From: Christiangramia sabulilitoris
GTDB lineage: Bacteria > Bacteroidota > Bacteroidia > Flavobacteriales > Flavobacteriaceae
DNA: 64,000 nt
NCBI RefSeq assembly: GCF_007050985.1
Contig: NZ_VHSF01000001.1
Span: forward strand, 806,001-870,000
Reading direction: 5' to 3'
In this document: one piece after another, positions 9,121 through 19,936 of the stretch
How positions within the stretch are numbered: position 1 is the stretch's first letter
Layout of the letters: every line of letters begins with the position of its first letter
Position numbers and translations under genes: made by a program
Notes under the pieces: generated by a model
What the model was told of the DNA's origin: nothing
Seen by the model: the letters and a program-made list of their open reading frames with translations, nothing else
The model's database searches: none

Positions 9121-9899
9121 GTAATTTCACCTTTAAAAACCTGTGTTGCCGGCCCCGATAACCAAATATCCTCGTAGCCATTTTCAGTTTTTTTGAAAGA
9201 TACAGAAAGTTCTCCTCCCGGTGTTTTCAAATTGACTTTTTCAGAATTGGTTTTATTCGAATCATAAGCTGCCAGTGCCACGGCTGTAACTCCCGTTCCA
9301 CAGGAAAGTGTTTCATCCTCTACTCCTCTTTCATAGGTGCGCACTAAAAAAGAATCGGTTGAAGTTGACTGCACGAAATTTACATTTGTTCCCTTCTTAC
9401 CATAACGGTTAGAAAATCTTATGGCCGCTCCATCTTTCTTTACATCAATAAGACTTATATCGTCAGAAAACACAACATGATGCGGCGATCCGGTATTCAA
9501 AAATGAGAATTCACTATTTTTTTCAACTAATTGTACATCCTGCATTTTCAAACTTACCTTACCTTCAAGAATACTGGCTTCATGAACACCATCGATGGCG
9601 GTAAACCTTGCAGAATCCCCTATGATCCCAAGAAATTTAGCAAACGCCACAAGACACCTGCCACCATTTCCACACATACTACTTTCATTACCATCGGCAT
9701 TAAAATAGACCATCCTGAAATCATCCCGGGGATCTTCAGAATTTTCAAGTAGTATAAGTCCGTCAGCTCCAATGCCAAATTTGCGATCGCAAAGGTGATT
9801 GATCAATTTGGTATCATTTTTGGATATTTTAATTTCACGATTATCGACCATTACGAAATCGTTTCCGGTACCCTGATATTTATAGAATGTCAGCTTCAT
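9114..9899 (-). CDS. dapF: diaminopimelate epimerase DapF
   Basis: The protein has 261 residues. DapF interconverts LL- and meso-diaminopimelate, the last step before meso-DAP enters lysine and peptidoglycan synthesis. The two catalytic cysteines are visible in MCGNGGRCL (near residue 80) and LSCGTGVTAVAL (near residue 200), and the start FYKYQGTGNDFVMVDNR is typical. It leads an operon with a GNAT gene and mltG, a sensible pairing because both dapF and mltG serve the cell wall. A -7-like element lies about 22 bp upstream of the start codon. Confidence 0.97.
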   Translation of the reverse strand: MKLTFYKYQGTGNDFVMVDNREIKISKNDTKLINHLCDRKFGIGADGLILLENSEDPRDDFRMVYFNADGNESSMCGNGGRCLVAFAKFLGIIGDSARFTAIDGVHEASILEGKVSLKMQDVQLVEKNSEFSFLNTGSPHHVVFSDDISLIDVKKDGAAIRFSNRYGKKGTNVNFVQSTSTDSFLVRTYERGVEDETLSCGTGVTAVALAAYDSNKTNSEKVNLKTPGGELSVSFKKTENGYEDIWLSGPATQVFKGEITC

Positions 9900-9920
9900 T
9901 GGTCATTTTAAAAAGTGGCA

Positions 9921-9928
9921 CAAATATA
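9921..9928 (-). promoter_or_regulatory. candidate dapF promoter -7 element
   Basis: On the minus strand TATATTTG fits TAnnTTTG exactly and would start transcription 10-15 nt before the dapF ATG. The trinucleotide 17 nt upstream is TGG rather than TTG, so the -33 part is imperfect. Confidence 0.4.
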
Positions 9929-10029
9929 CAATTTTGAACAGGATTCCAGGTTTGTTAATTGGTCGTTAAAATAGAATTCGATTATACTAACATCAGTTTG
10001 AAATAAGTTTAACTAATAAAAATCCGAAA

Positions 10030-11433
10030 ATGAGAAAAATAGCAACTCTCCTGTTTGTTTCTATGCTTGGCGGCGCAATTACGCTTGGAAGTTATAAACT
10101 TTTCGTTGAAGATGATAAAGTTCAATTTCTTGCCGAAAATAACGCTAACCAAAGTTCATTTATACCTGTTACTAATCCAACCAAGGCATATAACAGTAAT
10201 GTCGATTTTACCGAAGCGGCAGAAAAAACCATTCATGCGGTGGTACACGTAAAAAATGTGGCAGTGTTTAAGAAAGGACCAAGAAGCATCTGGGAATATT
10301 ATCCTTATAGTAATAGTGATGGCCGGGCTTTACAGGGCGCTGGATCTGGTGTAATTATAACCCCAGACGGGTATATAGTTACCAATAATCATGTTATAGA
10401 TGGAGCAAGTGAAATCGAAGTAACTTTAAATAACAATAAAACCTATAAAGCAGAATTGATCGGGAGTGATCCAATTTCAGATATTGCCCTCATTAAAGTA
10501 GATCCTGATGAAGAACTTGAATATATTCCTTTTGGGGATTCAGATCATACCGAAATTGGCGAATGGGTTTTAGCCGTTGGTAACCCTTTTAATCTAAAAT
10601 CTACCGTAACCGCCGGGATCATTAGTGCAAAAGCGAGGGATCTTAACATGCGCGATAGCTCCCCGCAGTCCTTTATTCAAACCGATGCTGCGATAAATCC
10701 AGGAAATAGTGGCGGTGCGTTGGTAAACACAAATGGTGAACTTATAGGTATTAACACTGCCATAAGCTCACCCAGCGGAAGTTATATTGGTTACGCTTTT
10801 GCTGTACCTTCCAATAACGCCAGGAAGATCGTGGAAGATATTATGGAATATGGTGACGTGCAGCAAGGTATTCTTGGAATACGAGGAACTAGTATCAATA
10901 CCGAGGTTATCAGAGAATTTAATCTGAAAACTTCTCAGGGGGTTATGGTCGCAGACGTTACTCCTGGCAGCGGCGCAGAAAAATCTGGGATACAACAAAG
11001 GGATATTATTAAAAAGATCGACAATATCGAGATCAATAAGTTTGCAGATCTAACCGGATATATTAATTCAAAGAGACCGGGAGATGAAGTTCTGGTAAAA
11101 TTAATAAGAGATGGAAAGGTTAGAGAAGTGAATGTTAAACTTACCAAGCTTGATACCTACCGTATGCTTGCTTTAGGCCTGGAAGTAGCTAATGCTTCAT
11201 CTGAAGAACTAAAGGCCTACAAGGCTCCAAATGGAGTAAGGATTAACCGTACGCTTACAGAAGGTTTACCATCTGCCGATCTGGTTGGCGGTATCATTTC
11301 AGAAATAAATGGGCAAAAAGTCACCTCGGTTAGAGACGTAGAGGAGATAATGCAAAGCCGTACGCGATCTAATCCCATCGTGATAGTTTTTTATACTCAG
11401 AAAGGCGAAAAACAAAGAATGATCTGGAAATAA
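10030..11433 (+). CDS. periplasmic serine protease, Do/DegP (HtrA) family
   Basis: The protein has 467 residues. HtrA proteases degrade or refold damaged proteins in the periplasm. An N-terminal signal or anchor segment (MRKIATLLFVSMLGGAITLGS) precedes the trypsin-like domain. The catalytic triad is His in TNNHVIDGA (near 121), Asp in SDIALIKVD (near 150) and Ser in NPGNSGGAL (near 226). Two PDZ domains follow, beginning near residues 275 and 375 (the second at MLALGLEV). It is transcribed alone and ends in a strong hairpin terminator. Confidence 0.95.
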   Translation: MRKIATLLFVSMLGGAITLGSYKLFVEDDKVQFLAENNANQSSFIPVTNPTKAYNSNVDFTEAAEKTIHAVVHVKNVAVFKKGPRSIWEYYPYSNSDGRALQGAGSGVIITPDGYIVTNNHVIDGASEIEVTLNNNKTYKAELIGSDPISDIALIKVDPDEELEYIPFGDSDHTEIGEWVLAVGNPFNLKSTVTAGIISAKARDLNMRDSSPQSFIQTDAAINPGNSGGALVNTNGELIGINTAISSPSGSYIGYAFAVPSNNARKIVEDIMEYGDVQQGILGIRGTSINTEVIREFNLKTSQGVMVADVTPGSGAEKSGIQQRDIIKKIDNIEINKFADLTGYINSKRPGDEVLVKLIRDGKVREVNVKLTKLDTYRMLALGLEVANASSEELKAYKAPNGVRINRTLTEGLPSADLVGGIISEINGQKVTSVRDVEEIMQSRTRSNPIVIVFYTQKGEKQRMIWK

Positions 11434-11456
11434 TTTTTCCGGCTTCAATCAAAATC

Positions 11457-11486
11457 AACCCTTCCCGAACGGAAGGGTTTTTTATT
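11457..11486 (+). terminator. Rho-independent terminator after the HtrA gene
   Basis: The stem AACCCTTCC / GGAAGGGTT with a short CGAAC-type loop runs into a run of T (GGGTTTTTTATTT). It lies 24 bp beyond the stop codon. Confidence 0.85.
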
Positions 11487-11555
11487 TAAAAAAGACTTTA
11501 CGAAAACGTTTGAAATCTATACTTTTGGCGAAAATTTTTAACAACATAACTCAAC

Positions 11556-13004
11556 ATGGACTTTAATAAAGTTTACGAAAAGGAACTTTCTTTCCAGGCA
11601 GATCGCCGAAAATCTACCGTAGAATTTATAAATATCGTTAGCGACCTGTGGTATGACAAATCCATTGAACTGGTTTTATTCAGAAATCAGTTAATTAACA
11701 GGAACGTAAGTGATATTCTGGATCTGCATGAATATGCAGGTGAGTTCGTAGGTAAGCCTATATCTATTTTCGATTCTGTAGAAATTGCGAAAGCCATTCA
11801 GGATCTTAATTTGCCACCGTCTAAACTCGATATTGGTAAGCTTACTTATGAATTTCATCTCGACGGGCAGCCCCACAGTAATGCGATGGCTTTTGTAAAC
11901 AGCAAATTAAAAAGTGCCCAGCAGACAGAGACGGTAACTCCTAAAGATGTGGTTCTTTATGGTTTCGGAAGGATTGGAAGACTGGTAGCACGTGAGTTGA
12001 TGACCAGGACCGGGAAAGGCAATCAGCTTAGACTTAGGGCGATCGTAACCAGAGGGAAAGTTGATCAGGATGTACTGGAAAAAAGAGCGTCCTTGTTGAA
12101 AAGTGATTCTGTTCATGGCCCCTTTAGTGGTACAGTGAATACCGACCTGGAAAATTCAGCCTTGATCGTAAATGGAACCACGGTACACATGATCTCTGCC
12201 AACCAACCGGAAGACATAGACTATACTCAATACGGAATAAAGAATGCTTTAATTATTGATAATACCGGGGCTTTCAGGGATAAAGAGGCTTTAAGCAGGC
12301 ACCTGCAATCTAAGGGCGCAGCAAAAGTATTGCTTACCGCTCCCGGCAAGGGAGTTCCAAATATTGTGCATGGAGTAAATCAAAAAGAATACTGCCCTGA
12401 TGAAATAGATATTTTTTCAGCGGCTTCATGTACCACGAACGCCATAACTCCGGTTCTAAAAGCGATACAGGATTCGCTGGGAGTAGTACATGGACACCTG
12501 GAAACCATTCATGCATATACCAATGACCAGAACCTGGTAGACAACATGCACAGTAAATACAGAAGGGGTCGCGCTGCCGGACTCAATATGGTTATAACTG
12601 AAACCGGTGCAGGAAAAGCTGTTTCTAAAGCATTACCGGTCTTTGAAGGAAAACTTACTTCCAACGCAATTAGGGTCCCTGTTCCTAACGGCTCACTGGC
12701 TATCCTGAATCTTGAAATTGAAAAGGAAACGAGTCTGGCAGATGTCAATGCTCTCTTGAAAAAATATGCTCTTGAAGGAGACCTGGTAGAACAGATCCAA
12801 TATTCTGTAGACAACGAACTTGTATCATCAGATATAATAGGCTCTTCTGCACCGGCAATTTATGACAGTAACGCCACCATTGTTTCTGCAGACGGCAAAA
12901 ATGTGATCCTGTATATATGGTATGATAATGAATATGGCTACAGCCATCAGGTCATCAGGCTTGCAAAATACATCTCAAAAGTAAGGCGTTTTACATATTA
13001 TTAG
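11556..13004 (+). CDS. gap: glyceraldehyde-3-phosphate dehydrogenase, long form
   Basis: The protein has 482 residues against about 335 for ordinary GAPDH. GAPDH oxidises glyceraldehyde 3-phosphate to 1,3-bisphosphoglycerate. The first 125 residues form an extension without the dehydrogenase fold. The NAD-binding motif is VVLYGFGRIGRLVARELM near 132-149, the catalytic Cys lies in AASCTTNAITP near 291, and the C-terminus has YDNEYGYSHQVIRLAKYI. Long GAPDHs like this occur widely in Bacteroidota and some proteobacteria. Whether this copy serves glycolysis or gluconeogenesis cannot be told from the sequence. Confidence 0.93.
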   Translation: MDFNKVYEKELSFQADRRKSTVEFINIVSDLWYDKSIELVLFRNQLINRNVSDILDLHEYAGEFVGKPISIFDSVEIAKAIQDLNLPPSKLDIGKLTYEFHLDGQPHSNAMAFVNSKLKSAQQTETVTPKDVVLYGFGRIGRLVARELMTRTGKGNQLRLRAIVTRGKVDQDVLEKRASLLKSDSVHGPFSGTVNTDLENSALIVNGTTVHMISANQPEDIDYTQYGIKNALIIDNTGAFRDKEALSRHLQSKGAAKVLLTAPGKGVPNIVHGVNQKEYCPDEIDIFSAASCTTNAITPVLKAIQDSLGVVHGHLETIHAYTNDQNLVDNMHSKYRRGRAAGLNMVITETGAGKAVSKALPVFEGKLTSNAIRVPVPNGSLAILNLEIEKETSLADVNALLKKYALEGDLVEQIQYSVDNELVSSDIIGSSAPAIYDSNATIVSADGKNVILYIWYDNEYGYSHQVIRLAKYISKVRRFTYY

Positions 13005-13020
13005 CCTGCTATATTTTTTT

Positions 13021-13055
13021 AAAAAAAAGACCCCGCCATTGTCGGGGTTTTTTTA
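13021..13055 (+). terminator. terminator after GAPDH
   Basis: The stem ACCCCG / CGGGGT with loop CCATTGT is flanked by an A run on the left and seven T on the right. It would also work on the opposite strand. Confidence 0.85.
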
Positions 13056-13204
13056 TTTTTGCAGCAGTTTTAAAATATAAAAAACTGACTCAAAACAATT
13101 TAAATTTTTACAATTAGCGAATTTCTTCCCGAAAATTCTGAAATATACTAACCCATCTATTCGCTCGTTGTTTTTATGAACTTAACAAAACAATTCCCAA
13201 AGAA

Positions 13205-13798
13205 ATGAGTAACAAACTTTACATTGTAGCCGCTTTTGTTATCGCTAGTGTATTTCAGATGAATGCCCAGGAAGACAGCCTTAAGACCGAAACCCCGATT
13301 CAGGATGAATTTTCAGCCCTGATCCAGGAATCCAATAATTACCAGGGGTATAAGGTGGTGGATTATGACAAGCTTATCGAATTAAGAAATACTACCAGGA
13401 GTTATATTACCGAGTTAAAAGAAGAGATCGTAGTTCATAAAAACACGGTAGATCAACAAAATGATGAGATCCAGAAACTTAAATCTGAACTTGAATCCAC
13501 TCAGGAAGACCTGAAAAGAGTTTCTGAAGAAAAAGATGCTTTAATGTTCCTGGGGATGCCTTTCAGTAAAGGCGGGTACAAAAGTATGATGTGGGGAATC
13601 GTGGCGGCCCTGGTTGCGATCCTGCTTATCATATTTTTTAGATATAAGAGTTCGCATGCGGCTACGAAAGATGCTCAGCAAAAGCTTGACGAGACCGAAA
13701 AGGAATTTGATGCCTACCGTACCAAAGCTCTTGAAAAAGAGCAGCGCCTGGGAAGAATGCTTCAGGATGAGCGCAACAAAACCAGTGGTAATCCTTAA
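13205..13798 (+). CDS. exported coiled-coil single-pass membrane protein upstream of trmD
   Basis: The protein has 197 residues. A signal peptide ends near residue 21 (VFQMNAQ). Residues 60-112 are a charged heptad-rich coiled coil (YITELKEEIVVHKNTVDQ and onward), residues 127-147 form a membrane helix (WGIVAALVAILLIIFFRY), and a second short coiled coil follows. There is no methyltransferase domain. Homologues in this position have sometimes been labelled tRNA (guanine-N1)-methyltransferase, apparently borrowed from the neighbouring trmD, and that label does not fit this protein. The function is unknown. The start follows about 200 bp of intergenic DNA after GAPDH, and trmD begins 33 bp downstream. 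Confidence 0.8.
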   Translation: MSNKLYIVAAFVIASVFQMNAQEDSLKTETPIQDEFSALIQESNNYQGYKVVDYDKLIELRNTTRSYITELKEEIVVHKNTVDQQNDEIQKLKSELESTQEDLKRVSEEKDALMFLGMPFSKGGYKSMMWGIVAALVAILLIIFFRYKSSHAATKDAQQKLDETEKEFDAYRTKALEKEQRLGRMLQDERNKTSGNP

Positions 13799-13831
13799 GA
13801 AGGGCAGTACCTAACCTACAATAATATTAAT

Positions 13832-14512
13832 ATGCGCATAGATATAATTACTGTTGTTCCAGATATTTTGAAAAGTCCGTTTGAAGCTTCCATACTTCAA
13901 AGGGCTATTCAGAAAGGTTTGGTAGAGATACATCTGCACAACCTCAGGGATTACACAACAGATAATTATAAACAGGTGGATGATTACCAGTTTGGAGGCG
14001 GAGCAGGCATGGTTATGATGATTGAACCTATAGATAAGTGTATCACCCAGTTAAAATCTGAAAGAGAATATCAGGATGTGATCTATATGACCCCAGACGG
14101 GGAAAGGCTTCAGCAGAAAATGGCCAACCGGCTTTCTATGCATGAAAATATCATTATTCTTTGCGGTCATTATAAAGGAGTGGATCAAAGGGTGCGAGAC
14201 CAGTTCATTACGAAAGAAATATCCATCGGGGATTATGTACTTTCGGGAGGTGAGTTAGGTGCAGCTGTACTTTGTGATTCTATCATCAGGCTAATCCCGG
14301 GAGTTCTAGGAAATGAAACCTCTGCCCTCACCGATTCTTTCCAGGATAATTTGCTGGCACCACCGGTATACACCAGGCCGGCAGAATATAAAGGATGGGA
14401 AGTACCGGAAGTACTTACTTCAGGAAATTTCCCAAAGATCGAAGCCTGGAGAGAGAACGAAGCTTACGAAAGAACAAAACGCTTGAGACCTGACTTATTG
14501 GAAGAAGAGTAA
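13832..14512 (+). CDS. trmD: tRNA (guanine-N1)-methyltransferase TrmD
   Basis: The protein has 226 residues. TrmD methylates N1 of G37 in tRNAs with a G at position 36, which prevents frameshifting. It begins [20 protein letters not shown] and carries [14 protein letters not shown], the trefoil-knot SAM-binding segments [14 protein letters not shown] and [13 protein letters not shown], and the catalytic region with [19 protein letters not shown]. It lies 33 bp after the coiled-coil gene and upstream of rplS, which has its own promoter-like sequence. Confidence 0.97.
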   Translation: MRIDIITVVPDILKSPFEASILQRAIQKGLVEIHLHNLRDYTTDNYKQVDDYQFGGGAGMVMMIEPIDKCITQLKSEREYQDVIYMTPDGERLQQKMANRLSMHENIIILCGHYKGVDQRVRDQFITKEISIGDYVLSGGELGAAVLCDSIIRLIPGVLGNETSALTDSFQDNLLAPPVYTRPAEYKGWEVPEVLTSGNFPKIEAWRENEAYERTKRLRPDLLEEE

Positions 14513-14529
14513 ATTTTTCTATAACAGGC

Positions 14530-14559
14530 TTGTACAATAATATAAATTGCTTAATTTTG
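14530..14559 (+). promoter_or_regulatory. candidate rplS promoter
   Basis: TTG at 14530-14532, a spacer of 19 nt, then TAATTTTG at 14552-14559. This fits the Bacteroidota promoter form and would give rplS a leader of about 65 nt, independent of trmD. Confidence 0.55.
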
Positions 14560-14630
14560 CACTCATTCTAATATAACCTCTGGCGATAACCGTGCATGTT
14601 GTTTTGGATTTTACTTTTAAAAAAATAAAG

Positions 14631-14984
14631 ATGGAATCGTTAGTAAAATACGTTCAGGACGAATTCGTAGAAAGAAAAGATCTACCTGAATTTGCAGCAG
14701 GAGATACTATTACTGTTTATTACGAAATTAAAGAGGGTCAGAAGACCAGAACTCAGTTCTTTAGAGGTGTTGTGATCCAGTTAAGAGGAACAGGTTCTTC
14801 TCAAACTTTCACAATTAGAAAGATGAGTGGTACAGTAGGTGTGGAAAGAATTTTCCCAATCAACCTTCCGGCTATTCAGAAAATTGAGATCAATAAGAAA
14901 GGTAAAGTTAGAAGAGCAAGAATTTTCTACTTTAGAGGTCTTACTGGTAAGAAAGCTCGTATTAAAGAAGCGATCAGAAAATAA
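14631..14984 (+). CDS. rplS: 50S ribosomal protein L19
   Basis: The protein has 117 residues. L19 sits at the 30S-50S interface. The start is the ATG at 14631 (MESLVKYVQDEFVERKDLPE). A frame open from 14592 would add 13 residues without conservation. Family motifs are GDTITVYYEIKEGQKTRTQ, FRGVVIQLRG, TFTIRKMSGTVGVERIFPI and the basic C-terminus KKGKVRRARIFYFRGLTGKKA. It follows trmD, as is common in bacteria. Confidence 0.97.
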   Translation: MESLVKYVQDEFVERKDLPEFAAGDTITVYYEIKEGQKTRTQFFRGVVIQLRGTGSSQTFTIRKMSGTVGVERIFPINLPAIQKIEINKKGKVRRARIFYFRGLTGKKARIKEAIRK

Positions 14985-15003
14985 TTCTTTTATTAGAATA
15001 TCT

Positions 15004-15032
15004 AAAAAGCCCCGTGATCCGGGGCTTTTTTT
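15004..15032 (+). terminator. rplS terminator
   Basis: GCCCCG / CGGGGC stem with a five-base loop, preceded by AAAAA and followed by seven T. Confidence 0.9.
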
Positions 15033-15116
15033 ATGCCCGGTTTTTTATGAAATACCGCACTATTCTTATGTTAAACTTTTTCCTTCAGATTTGGTTTATG
15101 ACTATATTTATGTTTG

Positions 15117-15408
15117 AAAATTTTAGCCAAATTAAAATGACAAAAGGATTTTTGCTGGTAAGGATTTTCCTGTAAAGAGTATTCTTTACATTTGTTTTCA
15201 CCTTCTATATAACATAGATTATTTTGTTTTATCAAAATCAGTTTGAAAGGTGAAGATAAAATTGATCAAATCTTTCATCCTGTTAGGTTTGATCATATTG
15301 AAGCAGTCACACTATAAGGCTTAAAACGCCAGTTATCATCAGAGTGATTCAAAGCTGTTTCAATTGAAGCCATTTCATTTTAGAAATTAAGATGAAATGG
15401 CTTTTTTA
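15117..15408 (+). ncRNA. candidate small RNA upstream of icd
   Basis: A TATGTTTG element at 15109-15116 (TAnnTTTG) with a TTG 15 nt before it could start a transcript near 15122. A strong terminator hairpin at 15367-15404 (AAGCCATTTCAT / ATGAAATGGCTT, then a T run) would end it after about 280 nt. No convincing open reading frame lies between. I recognise no known RNA family. It could instead be a long untranslated leader of icd with an internal terminator. Confidence 0.3.
15367..15404 (+). terminator. strong terminator hairpin within the rplS-icd gap
   Basis: A 12-bp perfect stem (AAGCCATTTCAT / ATGAAATGGCTT) with a 13-14 base loop, followed by TTTTTT. It does not close any recognised gene, which is why a small RNA is proposed. 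Confidence 0.75.
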
Positions 15409-15548
15409 TTCCATTATTTATGATTTCTTAACAAGTGAACACCCTATTATACCTAGGAAAAAACCCGTAAATACTGTATATTGCGCGAGAGAAAACGCCC
15501 TGGTATTGTCCGGGGTTTTGTTTGAATTATTTGCAACAAAAACCATAA

Positions 15549-17780
<2,232 letters not shown>

Positions 17781-17798
17781 GTACATTTTATCAAAAAT

Positions 17799-17828
17799 AA
17801 AAAGCTCCCACTATGGGAGCTTTTTTTA
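17799..17828 (+). terminator. bidirectional terminator between icd and the DEAD-box-like gene
   Basis: AAAGCTCCCA / TGGGAGCTTT stem with a 3-base loop and T or A runs on both sides. It overlaps the TAA stop of the convergent gene, so it can serve both. Confidence 0.88.
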
Positions 17829-18443
17829 TTTCGATGCTTTAACTATTTGTGCACGTTCCATGAACAAATCCTGTAATCGTTCCATTTTTGGCTCCATCTT
17901 TTGTGCAAAAACAAGGTACTGGCACTTATTTATACTTAATGGTATTCTTACCACATCATTATACGCTCCTCCTTTAGATAAAAATTCTGCATCCTCCAGG
18001 ATGAACATTTGCAATTGACCAAGGTGAATACCGGTCATAGAAAACAGCTTACCTAATCTTCTTGGCGTCGCGATTACAATATCGACTCCATAGTATATCT
18101 CATCCTTTTGATCATCTATGTTTTGTTCATCATAGGCACAATAGATACGAAGATACATTTCCCTGGTGAACTCTTGGAATTTCTGTTCAAGTTCCAGCGC
18201 AGATGCTTTGTCCTTAACATAGATCAAAGCTCTTGGAGAATCTTCGAATGCTTCAGAGTTTAATTTTTGAATTACACTAATGATCATAGCGGTGGTTTTA
18301 CCACTACCTTCCGGCGCAAGAATATACAGGTCTGCACCACTTTTTATTTTTGGTAATACTTTCTTCTGAAATGCAGTGGGAGCTTCAAAGCCTTTACGAT
18401 CTATAGCCTCCTTTAAGGGTATATTCAGTTTTTTAAATGACAT
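17826..18443 (-). CDS. single-domain DEAD/DEAH-box helicase relative
   Basis: The protein has 205 residues from the ATG at 18443. An upstream extension to 18575 is open but lacks family character. It covers only the first RecA-like domain of a DEAD-box RNA helicase: a Q motif (PTAFQ, 22-26), motif I APEGSGKTT (43-51) and motif Ib TPRRLG (126-131). Motif II is EDAE (150-153) in place of DEAD, and the SAT motif is not present (FAQ instead). The second domain with motifs IV-VI is absent. The protein could bind nucleotide or RNA but is unlikely to be an active helicase alone. A 236-bp gap lies upstream, leaving room for a long leader. Confidence 0.8.
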   Translation of the reverse strand: MSFKKLNIPLKEAIDRKGFEAPTAFQKKVLPKIKSGADLYILAPEGSGKTTAMIISVIQKLNSEAFEDSPRALIYVKDKASALELEQKFQEFTREMYLRIYCAYDEQNIDDQKDEIYYGVDIVIATPRRLGKLFSMTGIHLGQLQMFILEDAEFLSKGGAYNDVVRIPLSINKCQYLVFAQKMEPKMERLQDLFMERAQIVKASK

Positions 18444-18679
18444 AATATTTATAAAATTTCGGGTTGGGAGTTTATTTACCAGATTACGCAAGCTACCCCC
18501 TGGGACGCAAAGGTCGTGTTTTAATTTTTGATAAGCGACCCGTTTATGAATTGCGCGCAGGCGCTGTAGGTTCATTTCAGAATTAATGAATCATATATGT
18601 ATGCAGGAACAAGCCTTAATCTTTAGTTAAACAATAACTTAAGTTAGAATAGAATTACGGGTTTGCTGAAATTTGCACG

Positions 18680-19906
18680 ATGCCTCAAAGATCGGGAAAT
18701 AGGAATAAAAAACAGGAGTATATAATACTGCTTGTACTGGGAACGCTAATTGCATTAGGCCCATTTTCTATTGATGCATATCTTCCCGGATTTGAAAGTA
18801 TTGCCCGAGATTTTAATACTTCTATTAGCAGGATCGGGCTCACCCTCACCAGCTATTTTATAGGTATCTCGCTCGGACAGCTAGCTTACGGACCAATCAT
18901 GGATAAATATGGTCGTAAAAAACCACTTTTAATAGGTTTGGTTATTTACCTATTATCTGCTCTAAGCTGTATGTATTCTCCTAACCTTGAATGGCTTATC
19001 ATCTCCAGGTTTTTTCTGGCTGTTGGCGCCGCCGCCGGAATGGTTGCAGCTAAGGCCATCGTAAGGGATATATTTCCGGTTAATGAAGTCGCCGGGGCCA
19101 TTTCGGTTTTAATGCTAATCATGGGAGGTGCACCTATCATTGCTCCCACTGTGGGAAGTTTGATCATAGAATCTTTTGGGTGGGAAATGATCTTTATGTT
19201 TCTGGCCATTTTTTGCCTCTTAATGATCTTCAGCGTTACCAGATTCCTTCCGGAAAGTATAATTCCCGATAAAATGGTAGATCTAAAACCTAAACAGGTT
19301 GCAATCAAATATTATGGAATACTGGTGCATTCAGAATTTTGGAGTTTTGCCTTCGCCGGAAGTTTTGCCCTAGGCGCCATGTTTGCTTATATTTCTGATG
19401 CTCCCAAGTTATTCATGGAAAACTACGGATTAAGTCAAAAGGAATTCGGTTTGCTGTTTGGTCTAAATGCCGGTGGATTAATCCTGGGAAGCCAGATTAA
19501 CAGGCTTTTTCTAAGAAAATTCACCACTTTACAGATCACCCTGTTTAATAGTGTTTTATTGGTAATTATAACGTCTCTATTTTTGGTCACCTCATTGATG
19601 CAAATGGGTATACTACCCACCGCCAGTCTTCTCTTCTTGATGCTTTTTTTGCTGGGGTTTCAAAATCCAAACACTACTGCGCTTTCACTGGCACCCTTTG
19701 AAAAGAAAGCCGGAAGGGCATCGGCATTAATTGGCAGTCTTAAAATGATACTGGGTGCGATTACCTCATTTTTGGTAAGCCTTTTTCACACTACCAGCAC
19801 AGTGCCACTGGCAGTCATATTGCTGGTCTGCCTTTTTATAAGTTTTATACTTTTATTCAGATTTTCTAAAAAGGAAAAATTAATGTTAAGCTTAAATGAA
19901 ACCTAG
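18680..19906 (+). CDS. Bcr/CflA family MFS drug exporter
   Basis: The protein has 408 residues with twelve predicted membrane helices. Family marks are LGTLIALGPFSIDAYLPGFE in helix 1, the motif A region GQLAYGPIMDKYGRKKPLLIG between helices 2 and 3, and ISRFFLAVGAAAGMVAAKAI in helix 4. The Bcr/CflA group exports compounds such as bicyclomycin and chloramphenicol by proton antiport, and the substrate here is unknown. The TonB receptor gene starts 31 bp after its stop. Confidence 0.93.
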   Translation: MPQRSGNRNKKQEYIILLVLGTLIALGPFSIDAYLPGFESIARDFNTSISRIGLTLTSYFIGISLGQLAYGPIMDKYGRKKPLLIGLVIYLLSALSCMYSPNLEWLIISRFFLAVGAAAGMVAAKAIVRDIFPVNEVAGAISVLMLIMGGAPIIAPTVGSLIIESFGWEMIFMFLAIFCLLMIFSVTRFLPESIIPDKMVDLKPKQVAIKYYGILVHSEFWSFAFAGSFALGAMFAYISDAPKLFMENYGLSQKEFGLLFGLNAGGLILGSQINRLFLRKFTTLQITLFNSVLLVIITSLFLVTSLMQMGILPTASLLFLMLFLLGFQNPNTTALSLAPFEKKAGRASALIGSLKMILGAITSFLVSLFHTTSTVPLAVILLVCLFISFILLFRFSKKEKLMLSLNET

Positions 19907-19936
19907 ACTTTTATATTAACCTACTAAATTCTATTT

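Noticed and set aside
13028-13060. TATTTTTG at the GAPDH terminator as the promoter of the coiled-coil gene
   Set aside because: It overlaps the terminator, has no TTG at a suitable distance and lies about 150 bp from the start codon. The match is probably due to the T run.
18444-18575. N-terminal extension of the DEAD-box-like protein to 18575
   Set aside because: The 44 added residues carry no helicase motif and precede the natural start of the Q-motif region. The ATG at 18443 fits the family better.
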